Shown piece by piece: positions 52,693 to 61,340 of a stretch of DNA of 64,000 nt. The notes beneath the pieces were generated by a model that saw only the letters and a program-made list of their open reading frames with translations, was not told where the DNA came from and searched no databases. Positions within the stretch are counted from its first letter, which is position 1, and every line of letters starts with the position of its first letter. Source of the stretch: SB11 sp965222995. Lineage in GTDB: Bacteria > Bacteroidota > Bacteroidia > UBA8524. The stretch spans positions 2,604,001 to 2,668,000 of the forward strand of contig OZ244977.1 in the NCBI GenBank assembly GCA_965222995.1. The letters are read 5' to 3'. The position numbers and the translations under genes are program-made.

Positions 52693-53230
52693 TATATGCT
52701 TTCTTCACATCTTCTAATGAGTCTTGTAATAATTTTCGGGCTCTGGATAACTGAGACTTTGATGTATTTTCACTTATTTCTAACATCTCAGCAATCTCAT
52801 TGTGCTGATACCCTTCAATTATATATAAATTAAATACCGCCCGGTATCCCGGCGCCAGTTCTTGTATCTTACCCAACAAATAGTTCATATCGTATTTGCT
52901 AAAATCTACATGGGTATGCAAAGCTTCGTGCATCTCTTCCACATCTACATGGGTTGCCTTTGCACTAAGTTTCCGCAAGCTTTCTAATGCATTGTTCACC
53001 ATTATGCGTCTCACCCAACCCTCAAAAGAGCCTTCGCCCTTAAATTTATTTAGGTTTTGAAACACCTTTATAAAACCTTCTTGTAAAAGGTCTCTGGCAG
53101 CTTCCTCATTAGGCGCATAGCGCATACATACACCATACATTTTGCTTGAGTAAGTATTATAAAGAACTTCTTGGTATTTGGCATCCCCTTTTAAACAACC
53201 ATTTACTATTTCCTCTTCTCTTTCTGTCAT
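52685..53230 (-). CDS. ECF-type RNA polymerase sigma factor
   Basis: 181 residues. Region 2 is clear (A-R-D-L-L-Q-E-G-F-I-K-V-F and F-E-G-W-V-R-R-I-M-V-N-N-A-L), as is region 4 (L-A-P-G-Y-R-A-V-F-N-L-Y, then H-N-E-I-A-E-M-L-E-I-S-E-N-T-S-K-S-Q-L-S-R-A). It should direct RNA polymerase to a specific set of promoters. Its stop overlaps the start of the membrane PKD protein gene by eight bases, so the two are made together, as is usual for a sigma/anti-sigma pair. Likely targets include the two giant PKD genes just downstream; that is inference. Confidence 0.95.
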   Translation of the reverse strand: MTEREEEIVNGCLKGDAKYQEVLYNTYSSKMYGVCMRYAPNEEAARDLLQEGFIKVFQNLNKFKGEGSFEGWVRRIMVNNALESLRKLSAKATHVDVEEMHEALHTHVDFSKYDMNYLLGKIQELAPGYRAVFNLYIIEGYQHNEIAEMLEISENTSKSQLSRARKLLQDSLEDVKKAYNV

Positions 53231-53306
53231 CAGTTAGTCAAAAGGGCTATGTGGGTTAGATGATTAATAAAATAAAAGGGTTGCAAAGCGGTAAAGTAAT
53301 TTTTTA

Positions 53307-53756
53307 CTAAACTGCCTTTACATTATACTTATGCATTATACGGGGTTGAAAAAACTCAGCATAGTAGCCTGTACTTTCTACCGCCTGCACCACATCGTCA
53401 AGAGTCATATCAATACCCGCACGGCGAAATTTCACTGCCAGCATATTCTCTTCTTTGTTTACCACAAACGATGCTAAGAATAAATGACGGTTCAATTCAA
53501 GCAGTTCTTCATAAAAAGCATCCAAATCAAAAACAGGCAATGTGGTAATGGGTGCTATTACTTGTAATACAGGTATATCAGGCTCCTCAAAATAGTAATT
53601 CCACTGTTCTTCCTTTCCGCTACTCCATATATCTAAAAAAACTTCTACCTCGCCCCTAAATACACTCCATTGCCCCTCGCCCGCATTTCTTGCATTTTCG
53701 GGTTCAACGCCAATTACCTGTAAGGCTTGTTCTACTATATCGTAATAATGTTTCAT
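53307..53756 (-). CDS. YbjN-domain protein
   Basis: 149 residues with the YbjN/type III chaperone-like fold pattern: V-E-Q-A-L-Q-V-I-G-V-E-P at the start, W-S-V-F-R-G-E-V-E-V-F-L-D-I-W in the strands, then L-Y/F-E-E-L-L-E-L-N-R-H-L-F-L-A-S-F-V-V and a closing helix with T-L-D-D-V-V. YbjN proteins are small cytoplasmic proteins of uncertain, possibly regulatory function. It lies 76 bases upstream of the sigma gene on the same strand but with its own gap, so joint transcription is uncertain. Confidence 0.8.
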   Translation of the reverse strand: MKHYYDIVEQALQVIGVEPENARNAGEGQWSVFRGEVEVFLDIWSSGKEEQWNYYFEEPDIPVLQVIAPITTLPVFDLDAFYEELLELNRHLFLASFVVNKEENMLAVKFRRAGIDMTLDDVVQAVESTGYYAEFFQPRIMHKYNVKAV

Positions 53757-53845
53757 TAAGTATTATACCTCTCCTAAAAATATTTTAAACTTTTCTGTAA
53801 CAAATGTACTGCTTTGTCCGTAGAAGGTGCATAAAACAAAAAACT

Positions 53846-54811
53846 ATGAAAACAATTAATTTACTACTACTATTTTTATTTTCTACTGTTTTATTTGGAC
53901 AATCGGCCAAATATCATCTTAAAACTGACACTAAAACTTATGCCCCCGCAGCATCACTTGTTAAGGTCTCACCCAATAATTTTGCTAACGGCTTACCCAG
54001 CTTTAGCATACAACTTCCTTTTGCTTTTAAAATTGACGGTTCCTTTTATAATGAAGCTACTGTACTTAGAGAAGGCGGCTTACTATTTTTAACACCAAGT
54101 TTCAAAGCAACACATGTAATTTTTGGCTTAGGGGCTATATTAACAGCAAAAGACTCAACTACAGGCGTTTATACCGAAACAACCGGTACTATAGGTAATC
54201 GTTCTTTTATTATTGAATACCGTTGGTTTGGAATTGAGGGAGGTGCACCTGGAGATTTTACTAATTTTTCGATTACTCTTTTTGAAGGAAGTAATGAGTT
54301 TGAGATTAACTATGGTTTACACTCCAATTTTGACACATCACTATACTCGCTAAACAAGGGACCTGTTGTAGGCTTATTTAATCAGGATACTGTAAATACT
54401 CAAGAAACTTTAGCCTCATATTATTTAACAGATAAACCCGAAAACCCTACTTTTAATTTTAATTCTCCCCCTGATTCATTACAGTTTTCACTTTGTGGAC
54501 ATGTACCCCATAATACATCATATCGTTTTGCAGCTAATAATACAACTACAGTTAAAGAAATATCGGGAAGTGAGAGCTTTACAGTTTACCCTAACCCCAT
54601 TAACACTGGAAGTATATTTGTAGAATTAAATACTTTTAATAATTACACTTTGCAACTAAAAGACTTACAAGGTAAAACCGTTGCCCAAAAATCTTTTTTT
54701 TATACCAATAAACTTAATTTACCTGTTGATGGATTTGAGAGTGGTGTGTATTTACTCTCGATTAGCTCAAAAAACAATTTAATAACCACTAAAAAAATTG
54801 TTATCAACTAA
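53846..54811 (+). CDS. Small T9SS type A secreted protein
   Basis: 321 residues from ATG 53846, chosen because it begins the signal peptide M-K-T-I-N-L-L-L-L-F-L-F-S-T-V-L-F-G-Q; an upstream ATG at 53804 would add unrelated residues. The mature part (about 20-235) is beta-rich, with R-S-F-I-I-E-Y-R-W-F-G and F-E-G-S-N-E-F-E-I-N-Y strands of the type found in many Bacteroidota surface proteins. The last about 75 residues are a type A sorting domain (F-T-V-Y-P-N-P-I at the start, S-G-V-Y-L-L-S-I near the end). The ligand or activity is not recognisable. Confidence 0.82.
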   Translation: MKTINLLLLFLFSTVLFGQSAKYHLKTDTKTYAPAASLVKVSPNNFANGLPSFSIQLPFAFKIDGSFYNEATVLREGGLLFLTPSFKATHVIFGLGAILTAKDSTTGVYTETTGTIGNRSFIIEYRWFGIEGGAPGDFTNFSITLFEGSNEFEINYGLHSNFDTSLYSLNKGPVVGLFNQDTVNTQETLASYYLTDKPENPTFNFNSPPDSLQFSLCGHVPHNTSYRFAANNTTTVKEISGSESFTVYPNPINTGSIFVELNTFNNYTLQLKDLQGKTVAQKSFFYTNKLNLPVDGFESGVYLLSISSKNNLITTKKIVIN

Positions 54812-54886
54812 ACAATAGTTCTTTACGTCTTAACATTGAAATACGTTCAAACAAAACGGAAATATTTTTCCTTTATTTCGTCGAAA

Positions 54887-54921
54887 TTGTTAATTTATGT
54901 TAAAAATGTATTATACTTTTG
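54887..54921 (+). promoter_or_regulatory. Promoter-like pair before the lipoprotein gene
   Basis: TTG at 54887-54889 and TACTTTTG at 54914-54921, an exact TAnnTTTG match, end only four bases before the ATG at 54926. If real, the transcript would be nearly leaderless, so this is tentative. Confidence 0.3.
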
Positions 54922-54925
54922 AATT

Positions 54926-55708
54926 ATGACTATCAATAAAATACTGTTGATTTTTTTTGCGGGCAGTTTGGTGTTTCTAAGCAATTGCAAGCCCGACCCT
55001 GAACCTGCAGACCCTTGCAAGGGGGCTAAGTTACCTACTGCCGATTTTATGCTGGCTGAAAAACTGGATGGGGAGGAACGTTATTTTGAAACGGATAAAA
55101 TTAATCATGTCAGGAAATTATATATGCGTGGACCTGATGGCTACGATAGCTATTTATGGCAACTAGGTACCAATGCTAATTGGAGTACTGATAAAAATGC
55201 TACGGCTACTTTTTCCCAAGTTGAAGGCAAGCTTAAAGTGAGACTGATAGCCAAACGCAAACCTATGACAGAATGTTTCCCCAATGATGACGGTATAGAT
55301 ACGATTGAAAAAAGTATTGATGTTGTAGAAGGTTCAAGTTCCATTTCTAATACATGGGAAACAGCATTACTAGGTTATTGGGAAGGGAAAAGCACCCAAT
55401 TCGGGTCTAATGTATATACCGTAAGATTTTATGTAATAGATTCTTCAGGTCCAAATCAGCAAGATGGCTTTAAGGATTTTTACTTATATAACTTAACTCG
55501 TTCCAGTTGCAGTTCTACAGATTCAGATTTCCCCAATTATCTCCATTGGACCGGTGAAACCGCTCATACTCAATGTAAAGATATATATACATATTTAGCA
55601 TATACATTCGTTGAAAATAAAGACAGTATTGTTATAGAATATAATGTATATGGTCCAGCTCCAGACTATAAAGTAACACCCCATACTTTTACCGGAAAAC
55701 GAAAATAA
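54926..55708 (+). CDS. Lipoprotein with PKD-like domain
   Basis: 260 residues. The signal region ends in a lipobox-like F-L-S-N-C, with the acylated cysteine at about residue 21, and then an acidic K-P-D-P-E-P linker. The residues after this resemble a PKD/Ig-like fold (Y-L-W-Q-L-G-T, V-R-L-I-A-K-R). A second beta domain (about 150-260) has no family I recognise. It should sit in the outer membrane. The gene is 33 bases before the large T9SS gene on the same strand, suggesting that the two are made and may act together. Confidence 0.72.
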   Translation: MTINKILLIFFAGSLVFLSNCKPDPEPADPCKGAKLPTADFMLAEKLDGEERYFETDKINHVRKLYMRGPDGYDSYLWQLGTNANWSTDKNATATFSQVEGKLKVRLIAKRKPMTECFPNDDGIDTIEKSIDVVEGSSSISNTWETALLGYWEGKSTQFGSNVYTVRFYVIDSSGPNQQDGFKDFYLYNLTRSSCSSTDSDFPNYLHWTGETAHTQCKDIYTYLAYTFVENKDSIVIEYNVYGPAPDYKVTPHTFTGKRK

Positions 55709-55741
55709 ATCTTAACTATTAATTAAATAATCTTAAACTTT

Positions 55742-58700
55742 ATGAAAAAAAATCTATGCATTTTTTTAATGGCTGTACTATGCTTACTGTCTACAAGTAC
55801 CGCCCAAGCACAAACCTATTGTACAGGTTTCACCAACAATACCGATTGGCGTAATTACGTAGCCCCTCCAACTACCCCCATACCGCCCCAACAGCAAATA
55901 AATGATTTTGATTGGAGCACTAATTTTTTTACTACTTATAAAGATGTTAATGGTACGGTAACACCTACATCACTACAATCTCCCTTTTGGCCTAATACCA
56001 CAGGAGGACTTAATCAACCCAATGTTGACCACTTTAGACTAGACTTTCTTAATAATGGTGGTTTTACAAACCCAACGCAAGCCATTGAAAATGTAGATCT
56101 ATGGCCAGAAGACGGCTGGGAACTCTTATATAAGGATTTTGGATCCCCAACAGAGGCTTATGATTTTAATCCAAGTTTTAGTTTATATAATAAATATACG
56201 GGAGTAATTAGAATTTTCTATTACATAGAATCTTTGCAAACTCAAATAGGTTCAAGTACAGCTACTATAGGCATTAAAAATGATGCGGCTAGAAATACAG
56301 CAAATTTAACTTTCACAGAAACTGAATTAAATAGTTTGGATGCATTTGAAAGACACCTCTCAGAAGCTCTTAATTATGCTCAGGCATCTGCACAATATTG
56401 GTTATTTACTGAACTGTCAGTAGCATTTGATCCTTGTGTATGTAGATACCCCAATGACTCAAGACTAATATTTGATTTTAAGATTATTGAAAATGGAAAC
56501 CTTATTGTAGAAGGTAATGCTTTTGGGATTAGCTTTCCAACAATTTATAACAGCGGAACCTATACCCCTGACAAATCTAATCTAATGTTCAATAAAACCA
56601 CAAAGCACCCTGTTACTGATGTTATTAAAGATGCAAATTCATTTTATAAATCTCTTTCTACATTCAAGAGTAATGTAGACAAGTTGATAGATTATCAAGA
56701 TGATAAAAGCGAAATCGACAAAACCAAAGCCAAAAGTGAAATTACTCTGTTTGATATATGGAAAACATCAGCCAAAGCAATACCAAAACTTGGAGCCGCG
56801 ATTGGAATAATAGATTTTTTAGTAACTGGTGGAAAATCAAAAACCACTACATCTAAAGAACCAAGACCGGTAGCCTATGAAACTGAATTAAATCTGAAAT
56901 TAACAGGCGTACTTCAAACTGAAGAAAATTTAAGCTCATTATCAATAAGAACACCTGGTGCGAATTCTTCACAAACAACCGCATCCCCGATATATAATAA
57001 TACTTTAGGAACTTTCAACTTATTAGAGACTCCACCTATCGAGTATGCAGAATACGCTGCATCATTTAATTCAGTAACCACCACAGAAAAATATGTAGCG
57101 GGTGTTGGATTTGTGAAAGATATTATTGCCGACCCCAATAACTCTAATAATATGTATAATTTCTTCTCTAATTTTAAAATTAGAGAATATAGGCTAGCAC
57201 CTAGCCCCACTTACAACAGGTTGGTTAATTATATTATTAATCCACAGTCAGAATTGGTGGCTAAACAAATTAAAGGAGCTCTTTTGTTTAAATTCACTAA
57301 TCTACCTGATTATATAACTACAGAAAACTATTATAAGCATGTATCAGGTCCAGTAGAATTTGGAATTACAGAAGCCGATAGAACTACATACAATTTTGTA
57401 CACCGTATGCGTATGTTAGGTTATGAAATAGAAAGCTGGCCAGAAGGAACTGACAAACTGAAGGACATAACTTTTAGAACTCACTATGTTAACCTTGCTT
57501 GCTTAGAAAACGAAGCTATATTCTTTACATGGGACTATGATGGTGCAAATTTTACTGATGAGCCTGAGGTATGGTTGAAACTGGATATTCAACTGGAAAG
57601 AACTGATGACTATGCAGTTGCTAATCCTACAGAAACTCAAGATGTAATGATGGTATTGAAATACAAAACCAATATCATTAAAAATAATACTTCGGGCTTA
57701 ATATATAATGCCAATATGTTTTTAAGAAACAGCATTAGTGAACCAGCAACAGATAGATTTGGTTATGAAATTTTACCGAATGGAGATTTTCAATCTAATT
57801 CATCAACATTTAAACTGTTTGATTCTCCGCATTGGCCTCATGCATCACCAAGCCGTCCTTATCAATGGAATTCAGGCACACAGTGGGGCACAAAAAAACA
57901 ACATGAAATGTCAATAGCTCCATGGGGTTATAATCCAATAAACAAACGATGGGGTTCCCTTATTATTGATAACAGTAATAACGCTTTTTTTACTCCACCC
58001 CATATAGGAAGACAAATTTATGCCTATAATCTATATATAGATCCATCGGTAACAGGCTTTACTACCCATCATATTATTAATATAGGTAATCAAGTGTACC
58101 ATGCATCAAACTGGAGTACAATTACTAGTAATGTAAATTGGCAACAAAACTTATTTGTTGCTTACATCGGATCGCCCGGGACACCATTCGGCTTTTTTGG
58201 AAGTACCTTTGAAACAGTAGCATCAGGAGACCCTGCCGTTATAGCCCAATATTTATCATTTTTAGACCTTAATGACCCTAACATAACTGTTGATGTTGGA
58301 GAAGCTTTACCATTCATTACAGACTTCATAACAAACGTTAGTAATGATGGTTCTGTTTTACTTGAAGATAATAATAGTTCAGGAGTTATTTATATTTACG
58401 GTTATAAGTTTTGCTCAGATCCTGTTCAAAATTTTCAAGCTACACAAAGTGAGGTAGTCAGTTTTTGCACTGGTAACGATTATGCAACGCTTTCGCAAGC
58501 AAAAGCGGGAGATATTGATGAAAACACCCCGCCTGCAAACCCCGAAGAATTGAGCAAAGAGTCGCTAACAGTTTACCCTAACCCCAACAGTGGCGTTTTT
58601 GCAAGCAAGTTCACTGTTAATGGCATTAAACAGGTTTCACTATCAATAAATGACTTAACAGGTAAAACCATTGAAACTATAATTGATAATAAAACCTATA

Positions 58701-58816
58701 TTACAGGAACTTATAAACAAAATATTTTCTTAGATAATATTAAAGCTGGGGTATATATCTGTAATATAACTATTGGTGAAACAGTATTAAAAGAAAAAAT
58801 TGTTGTTATTAAATAA
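55742..58816 (+). CDS. Large T9SS type A secreted protein
   Basis: 1,024 residues. A signal peptide (about 1-24, ending A-Q-A-Q) is followed by a long beta-rich region with many aromatic residues (for example W-P-E-D-G-W-E-L-L-Y). A conspicuous hydrophobic, glycine-rich segment (about residues 345-362, A-I-P-K-L-G-A-A-I-G-I-I-D-F-L-V) lies in the middle of charged flanks and is unusual for an exported protein. The C-terminal sorting domain has Y-P-N-P-N-S-G and G-V-Y-I-C-N-I. I recognise no catalytic motif. It follows the lipoprotein gene in an apparent operon and ends at a terminator at 58841-58866. Confidence 0.82.
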   Translation: MKKNLCIFLMAVLCLLSTSTAQAQTYCTGFTNNTDWRNYVAPPTTPIPPQQQINDFDWSTNFFTTYKDVNGTVTPTSLQSPFWPNTTGGLNQPNVDHFRLDFLNNGGFTNPTQAIENVDLWPEDGWELLYKDFGSPTEAYDFNPSFSLYNKYTGVIRIFYYIESLQTQIGSSTATIGIKNDAARNTANLTFTETELNSLDAFERHLSEALNYAQASAQYWLFTELSVAFDPCVCRYPNDSRLIFDFKIIENGNLIVEGNAFGISFPTIYNSGTYTPDKSNLMFNKTTKHPVTDVIKDANSFYKSLSTFKSNVDKLIDYQDDKSEIDKTKAKSEITLFDIWKTSAKAIPKLGAAIGIIDFLVTGGKSKTTTSKEPRPVAYETELNLKLTGVLQTEENLSSLSIRTPGANSSQTTASPIYNNTLGTFNLLETPPIEYAEYAASFNSVTTTEKYVAGVGFVKDIIADPNNSNNMYNFFSNFKIREYRLAPSPTYNRLVNYIINPQSELVAKQIKGALLFKFTNLPDYITTENYYKHVSGPVEFGITEADRTTYNFVHRMRMLGYEIESWPEGTDKLKDITFRTHYVNLACLENEAIFFTWDYDGANFTDEPEVWLKLDIQLERTDDYAVANPTETQDVMMVLKYKTNIIKNNTSGLIYNANMFLRNSISEPATDRFGYEILPNGDFQSNSSTFKLFDSPHWPHASPSRPYQWNSGTQWGTKKQHEMSIAPWGYNPINKRWGSLIIDNSNNAFFTPPHIGRQIYAYNLYIDPSVTGFTTHHIINIGNQVYHASNWSTITSNVNWQQNLFVAYIGSPGTPFGFFGSTFETVASGDPAVIAQYLSFLDLNDPNITVDVGEALPFITDFITNVSNDGSVLLEDNNSSGVIYIYGYKFCSDPVQNFQATQSEVVSFCTGNDYATLSQAKAGDIDENTPPANPEELSKESLTVYPNPNSGVFASKFTVNGIKQVSLSINDLTGKTIETIIDNKTYITGTYKQNIFLDNIKAGVYICNITIGETVLKEKIVVIK

Positions 58817-58837
58817 CTTAATAGTAAAATAAAAACT

Positions 58838-58868
58838 AAAAAAGGGTGGAAAAATTTCCACCCTTTTT
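58838..58868. terminator. Bidirectional terminator, T9SS gene and helicase gene
   Basis: Perfect 12-bp stem AAAGGGTGGAAA/TTTCCACCCTTT (58841-58852 with 58855-58866), with flanking A and T runs, between two convergent genes. Confidence 0.9.
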
Positions 58869-58885
58869 ATTTTATCAGTAATACA

Positions 58886-60607
58886 TTAATATTTCCTTTT
58901 ACTATCACGCCCTCGTGGTTTGCGTTTCCCACCATCGTTTCCGTAACGTTTTTTCCCTCCTCCTCTATTCCTACCACCACCTTTTTTACCTTTGCCACCA
59001 CTTCTGCCTTCTTCCAACTCAACACGTATTTGACGATTGCCAAACTCTATCCCGTTTAGGTTATGTTTCACCTCATCAGCACCGTTTTCGTCAATCTCAA
59101 AAAACGAAAAAGTGTGTTTCACATCAATACGACCTATTTTATAATTTCCTAACCCTTGACGGTTTAAGAATTTTAATAACCCCACTTTATCTAACCCGTC
59201 TTTTTCTCCAACGCTTATAAAGAAACGTGAAAAATCTCCACCGCTCCTGTAGCTTGCCCCACCGCCTTTAGCATTTGCATCAATATTCAAATCAGGCGCG
59301 TTGCGGTAATATTCTAAAAATCGGTTAAACTCTAGCGAAGCAAAACGTTTAATTAGCTCTTCTTTACTCAAATCTTCAAGTTGCGCATTAATTCCCGGTA
59401 AAAACGGTTCTATCTCACTATCATTCACCTCTACATCGTGCACCTCTTTTATAATTTTAAATAATTGCTTCTCGCAAATTTCAGGGCCGTTGGGTATATC
59501 TTTTTTGGTGAATTTAGCATTTACGCTTTTTTCTAGCTGGCGGATTTTTCCCGTTTCTTTGCTATTTATTATAGATATAGATATTCCTTTTTTGCCCGCA
59601 CGTGCCGTACGTCCGCTTCGGTGGGTGTATACTTCTAACTCATCAGGCAAGGAGTAGTTTATAACGTGCGTAATATCGTTTACATCAATACCACGGGCAG
59701 CTACATCGGTGGCAACCAGAATTTGCAGGCTGCGAGAGCGGTAACGTGCCATTACTTTCTCACGCTGTGCTTGTGATAAATCTCCGTGAAGAGAATCGGC
59801 ATTATAACCGTCTTTTATTAATTTTTCGGCAATATCTTGTGCATCAAGCTTGGTGCGGGTAAAAATAATACCATATATCTCAGGCGAAAAATCTACAATA
59901 CGTTTTAGTGCAGCATATTTATTTCGTGCCATAGTAAGGTAATACACGTGTTCTATATTCACATTACCAGTGTTGCGAGCACCTACCGTTACCTCCTCAG
60001 GATTATGCATATACCCTGAAGCAATACGCCTTACCTCTTTGGGCATGGTGGCACTAAACAGCCACGTGGTTTTTTCCTTGGGTGTTGATTCTAATATGGT
60101 ATCAATATCTTCTTTAAAACCCATATTTAGCATCTCATCGGCTTCATCAAGCACCAAATAATCAACTGCATTTAGTTTTATTGCACCTCGGTTCATCAAA
60201 TCAACCAAACGACCGGGGGTAGCCACAACAATTTGTGCGCCTTGGCGTATCTCACGCATTTGACGTTCCATGCTGCTACCGCCATAAACGGCTGTTATTT
60301 TTGCATTCTTTATTTGTTTAGCAAAGTTTAAATAGTCTTTTTGTATTTGCAGACAAAGTTCACGAGTGGGGCAAAGTATAAGCCCCTGAATATGGTTTTT
60401 TGAAAAATTTATTTTGTGCAGCATAGGTAAACCGAAAGCTGCTGTTTTTCCTGTTCCGGTTTGTGCCAATCCTACAACATCTGTAGGCTGTGTTAGCATA
60501 ATCGGGATAACCTTACTCTGAATCTCTGTAGGAGTTTCAAAGCCCATTTCTGTAATGGCTTGGACAATTTCTGGGCGCAAACCTAATTGCGCGAATGTAG
60601 TACTCAT
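58886..60607 (-). CDS. DEAD-box RNA helicase with DbpA-type RNA-binding domain
   Basis: 573 residues. The Q-motif region (F-E-T-P-T-E-I-Q) is followed by A-Q-T-G-T-G-K-T (motif I), V-L-D-E-A-D-E-M (motif II, DEAD), F-S-A-T-M-P (motif III) and H-R-S-G-R-T-A-R-A-G (motif VI). A C-terminal RRM-like DbpA domain (about 450-530) ends in a glycine/arginine/lysine-rich tail. This is the DeaD/CsdA type that unwinds structured RNA in ribosome assembly and at low temperature. It is monocistronic, with terminators on both sides. Confidence 0.95.
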   Translation of the reverse strand: MSTTFAQLGLRPEIVQAITEMGFETPTEIQSKVIPIMLTQPTDVVGLAQTGTGKTAAFGLPMLHKINFSKNHIQGLILCPTRELCLQIQKDYLNFAKQIKNAKITAVYGGSSMERQMREIRQGAQIVVATPGRLVDLMNRGAIKLNAVDYLVLDEADEMLNMGFKEDIDTILESTPKEKTTWLFSATMPKEVRRIASGYMHNPEEVTVGARNTGNVNIEHVYYLTMARNKYAALKRIVDFSPEIYGIIFTRTKLDAQDIAEKLIKDGYNADSLHGDLSQAQREKVMARYRSRSLQILVATDVAARGIDVNDITHVINYSLPDELEVYTHRSGRTARAGKKGISISIINSKETGKIRQLEKSVNAKFTKKDIPNGPEICEKQLFKIIKEVHDVEVNDSEIEPFLPGINAQLEDLSKEELIKRFASLEFNRFLEYYRNAPDLNIDANAKGGGASYRSGGDFSRFFISVGEKDGLDKVGLLKFLNRQGLGNYKIGRIDVKHTFSFFEIDENGADEVKHNLNGIEFGNRQIRVELEEGRSGGKGKKGGGRNRGGGKKRYGNDGGKRKPRGRDSKRKY

Positions 60608-60732
60608 TTATATATTGTAAATCTGAATAAAAACAGCCTCAAAATCAGGCTATTTCTAAAATAAGCCGCAAAGGTAGACTAATTAACCGAGCATTTAGCT
60701 ATATGCTTGCAAACTACCGGTTTTAAACAAAA

Positions 60733-60757
60733 ATAGGCGGCTGTAGCAGCCGCCTAT
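60733..60757 (-). terminator. Terminator of the msrB transcript
   Basis: Stem ATAGGCGGCTG/CAGCCGCCTAT with loop TAG, followed by a short T run on the minus strand, 23 bases after the msrB stop codon. Confidence 0.8.
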
Positions 60758-60779
60758 AGTATCAAAGTAGTTTTAACTT

Positions 60780-61322
60780 TTATTTATCGGTCGTATCTTT
60801 TTTAAACCCTATTGAAATAGAGTTAACGCAGTAGCGTAAACCTGTTTCTGTAGGACCGTCATCAAAAATATGCCCCAAGTGTCCGTCGCAACGTGCACAG
60901 GTAATTTCAGTCCGTATCATACCGTGCGAAGTATCTCTGTAGGTATTAATAGCCCCTTCTATTTGGTCATCGAAACTGGGCCAACCGCAATGGCTGTCAA
61001 ACTTCTGGTCACTTTTAAACAATTCATTTCCGCATGCAGCACAAGTATATAAACCTTCTTCTTTGTGGTTTAAAAGCTTGCCTGTAAACGGACGTTCAGT
61101 GCCTTTTTGCCTTAATATATAAAACTGCTCGGGAGTTAGTTCTTTTTTCCATTCCTCGTCTGTCTTCACAACTCTGTCTGTAGTATTTACAGTCTCGTTG
61201 TTTTTTGCCAGTTTAGATTCCATTTGTTTCATATTATTACCTTTCTCATTATTTACTTTGTTGTTGCACGCTACCACACCCGCTACCAGCAGAATAACCG
61301 CCACCCATTTTATTTGTTTCAT
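60780..61322 (-). CDS. msrB: Lipoprotein methionine-R-sulfoxide reductase
   Basis: 180 residues. The signal region ends V-V-A-C at C19, a lipobox, so the enzyme is exported and membrane-attached instead of cytosolic. The MsrB domain has its four zinc cysteines (C94 and C97; C142 and C145), W-P-S-F, and the catalytic cysteine C165 in R-Y-C-V-N-S. It reduces methionine-R-sulfoxide in proteins; here it would protect exported or surface proteins. It is 18 bases downstream of the patatin/barrel gene, in one operon. Confidence 0.95.
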   Translation of the reverse strand: MKQIKWVAVILLVAGVVACNNKVNNEKGNNMKQMESKLAKNNETVNTTDRVVKTDEEWKKELTPEQFYILRQKGTERPFTGKLLNHKEEGLYTCAACGNELFKSDQKFDSHCGWPSFDDQIEGAINTYRDTSHGMIRTEITCARCDGHLGHIFDDGPTETGLRYCVNSISIGFKKDTTDK

Positions 61323-61340
61323 ACTTGCTAAACTTTTTAG

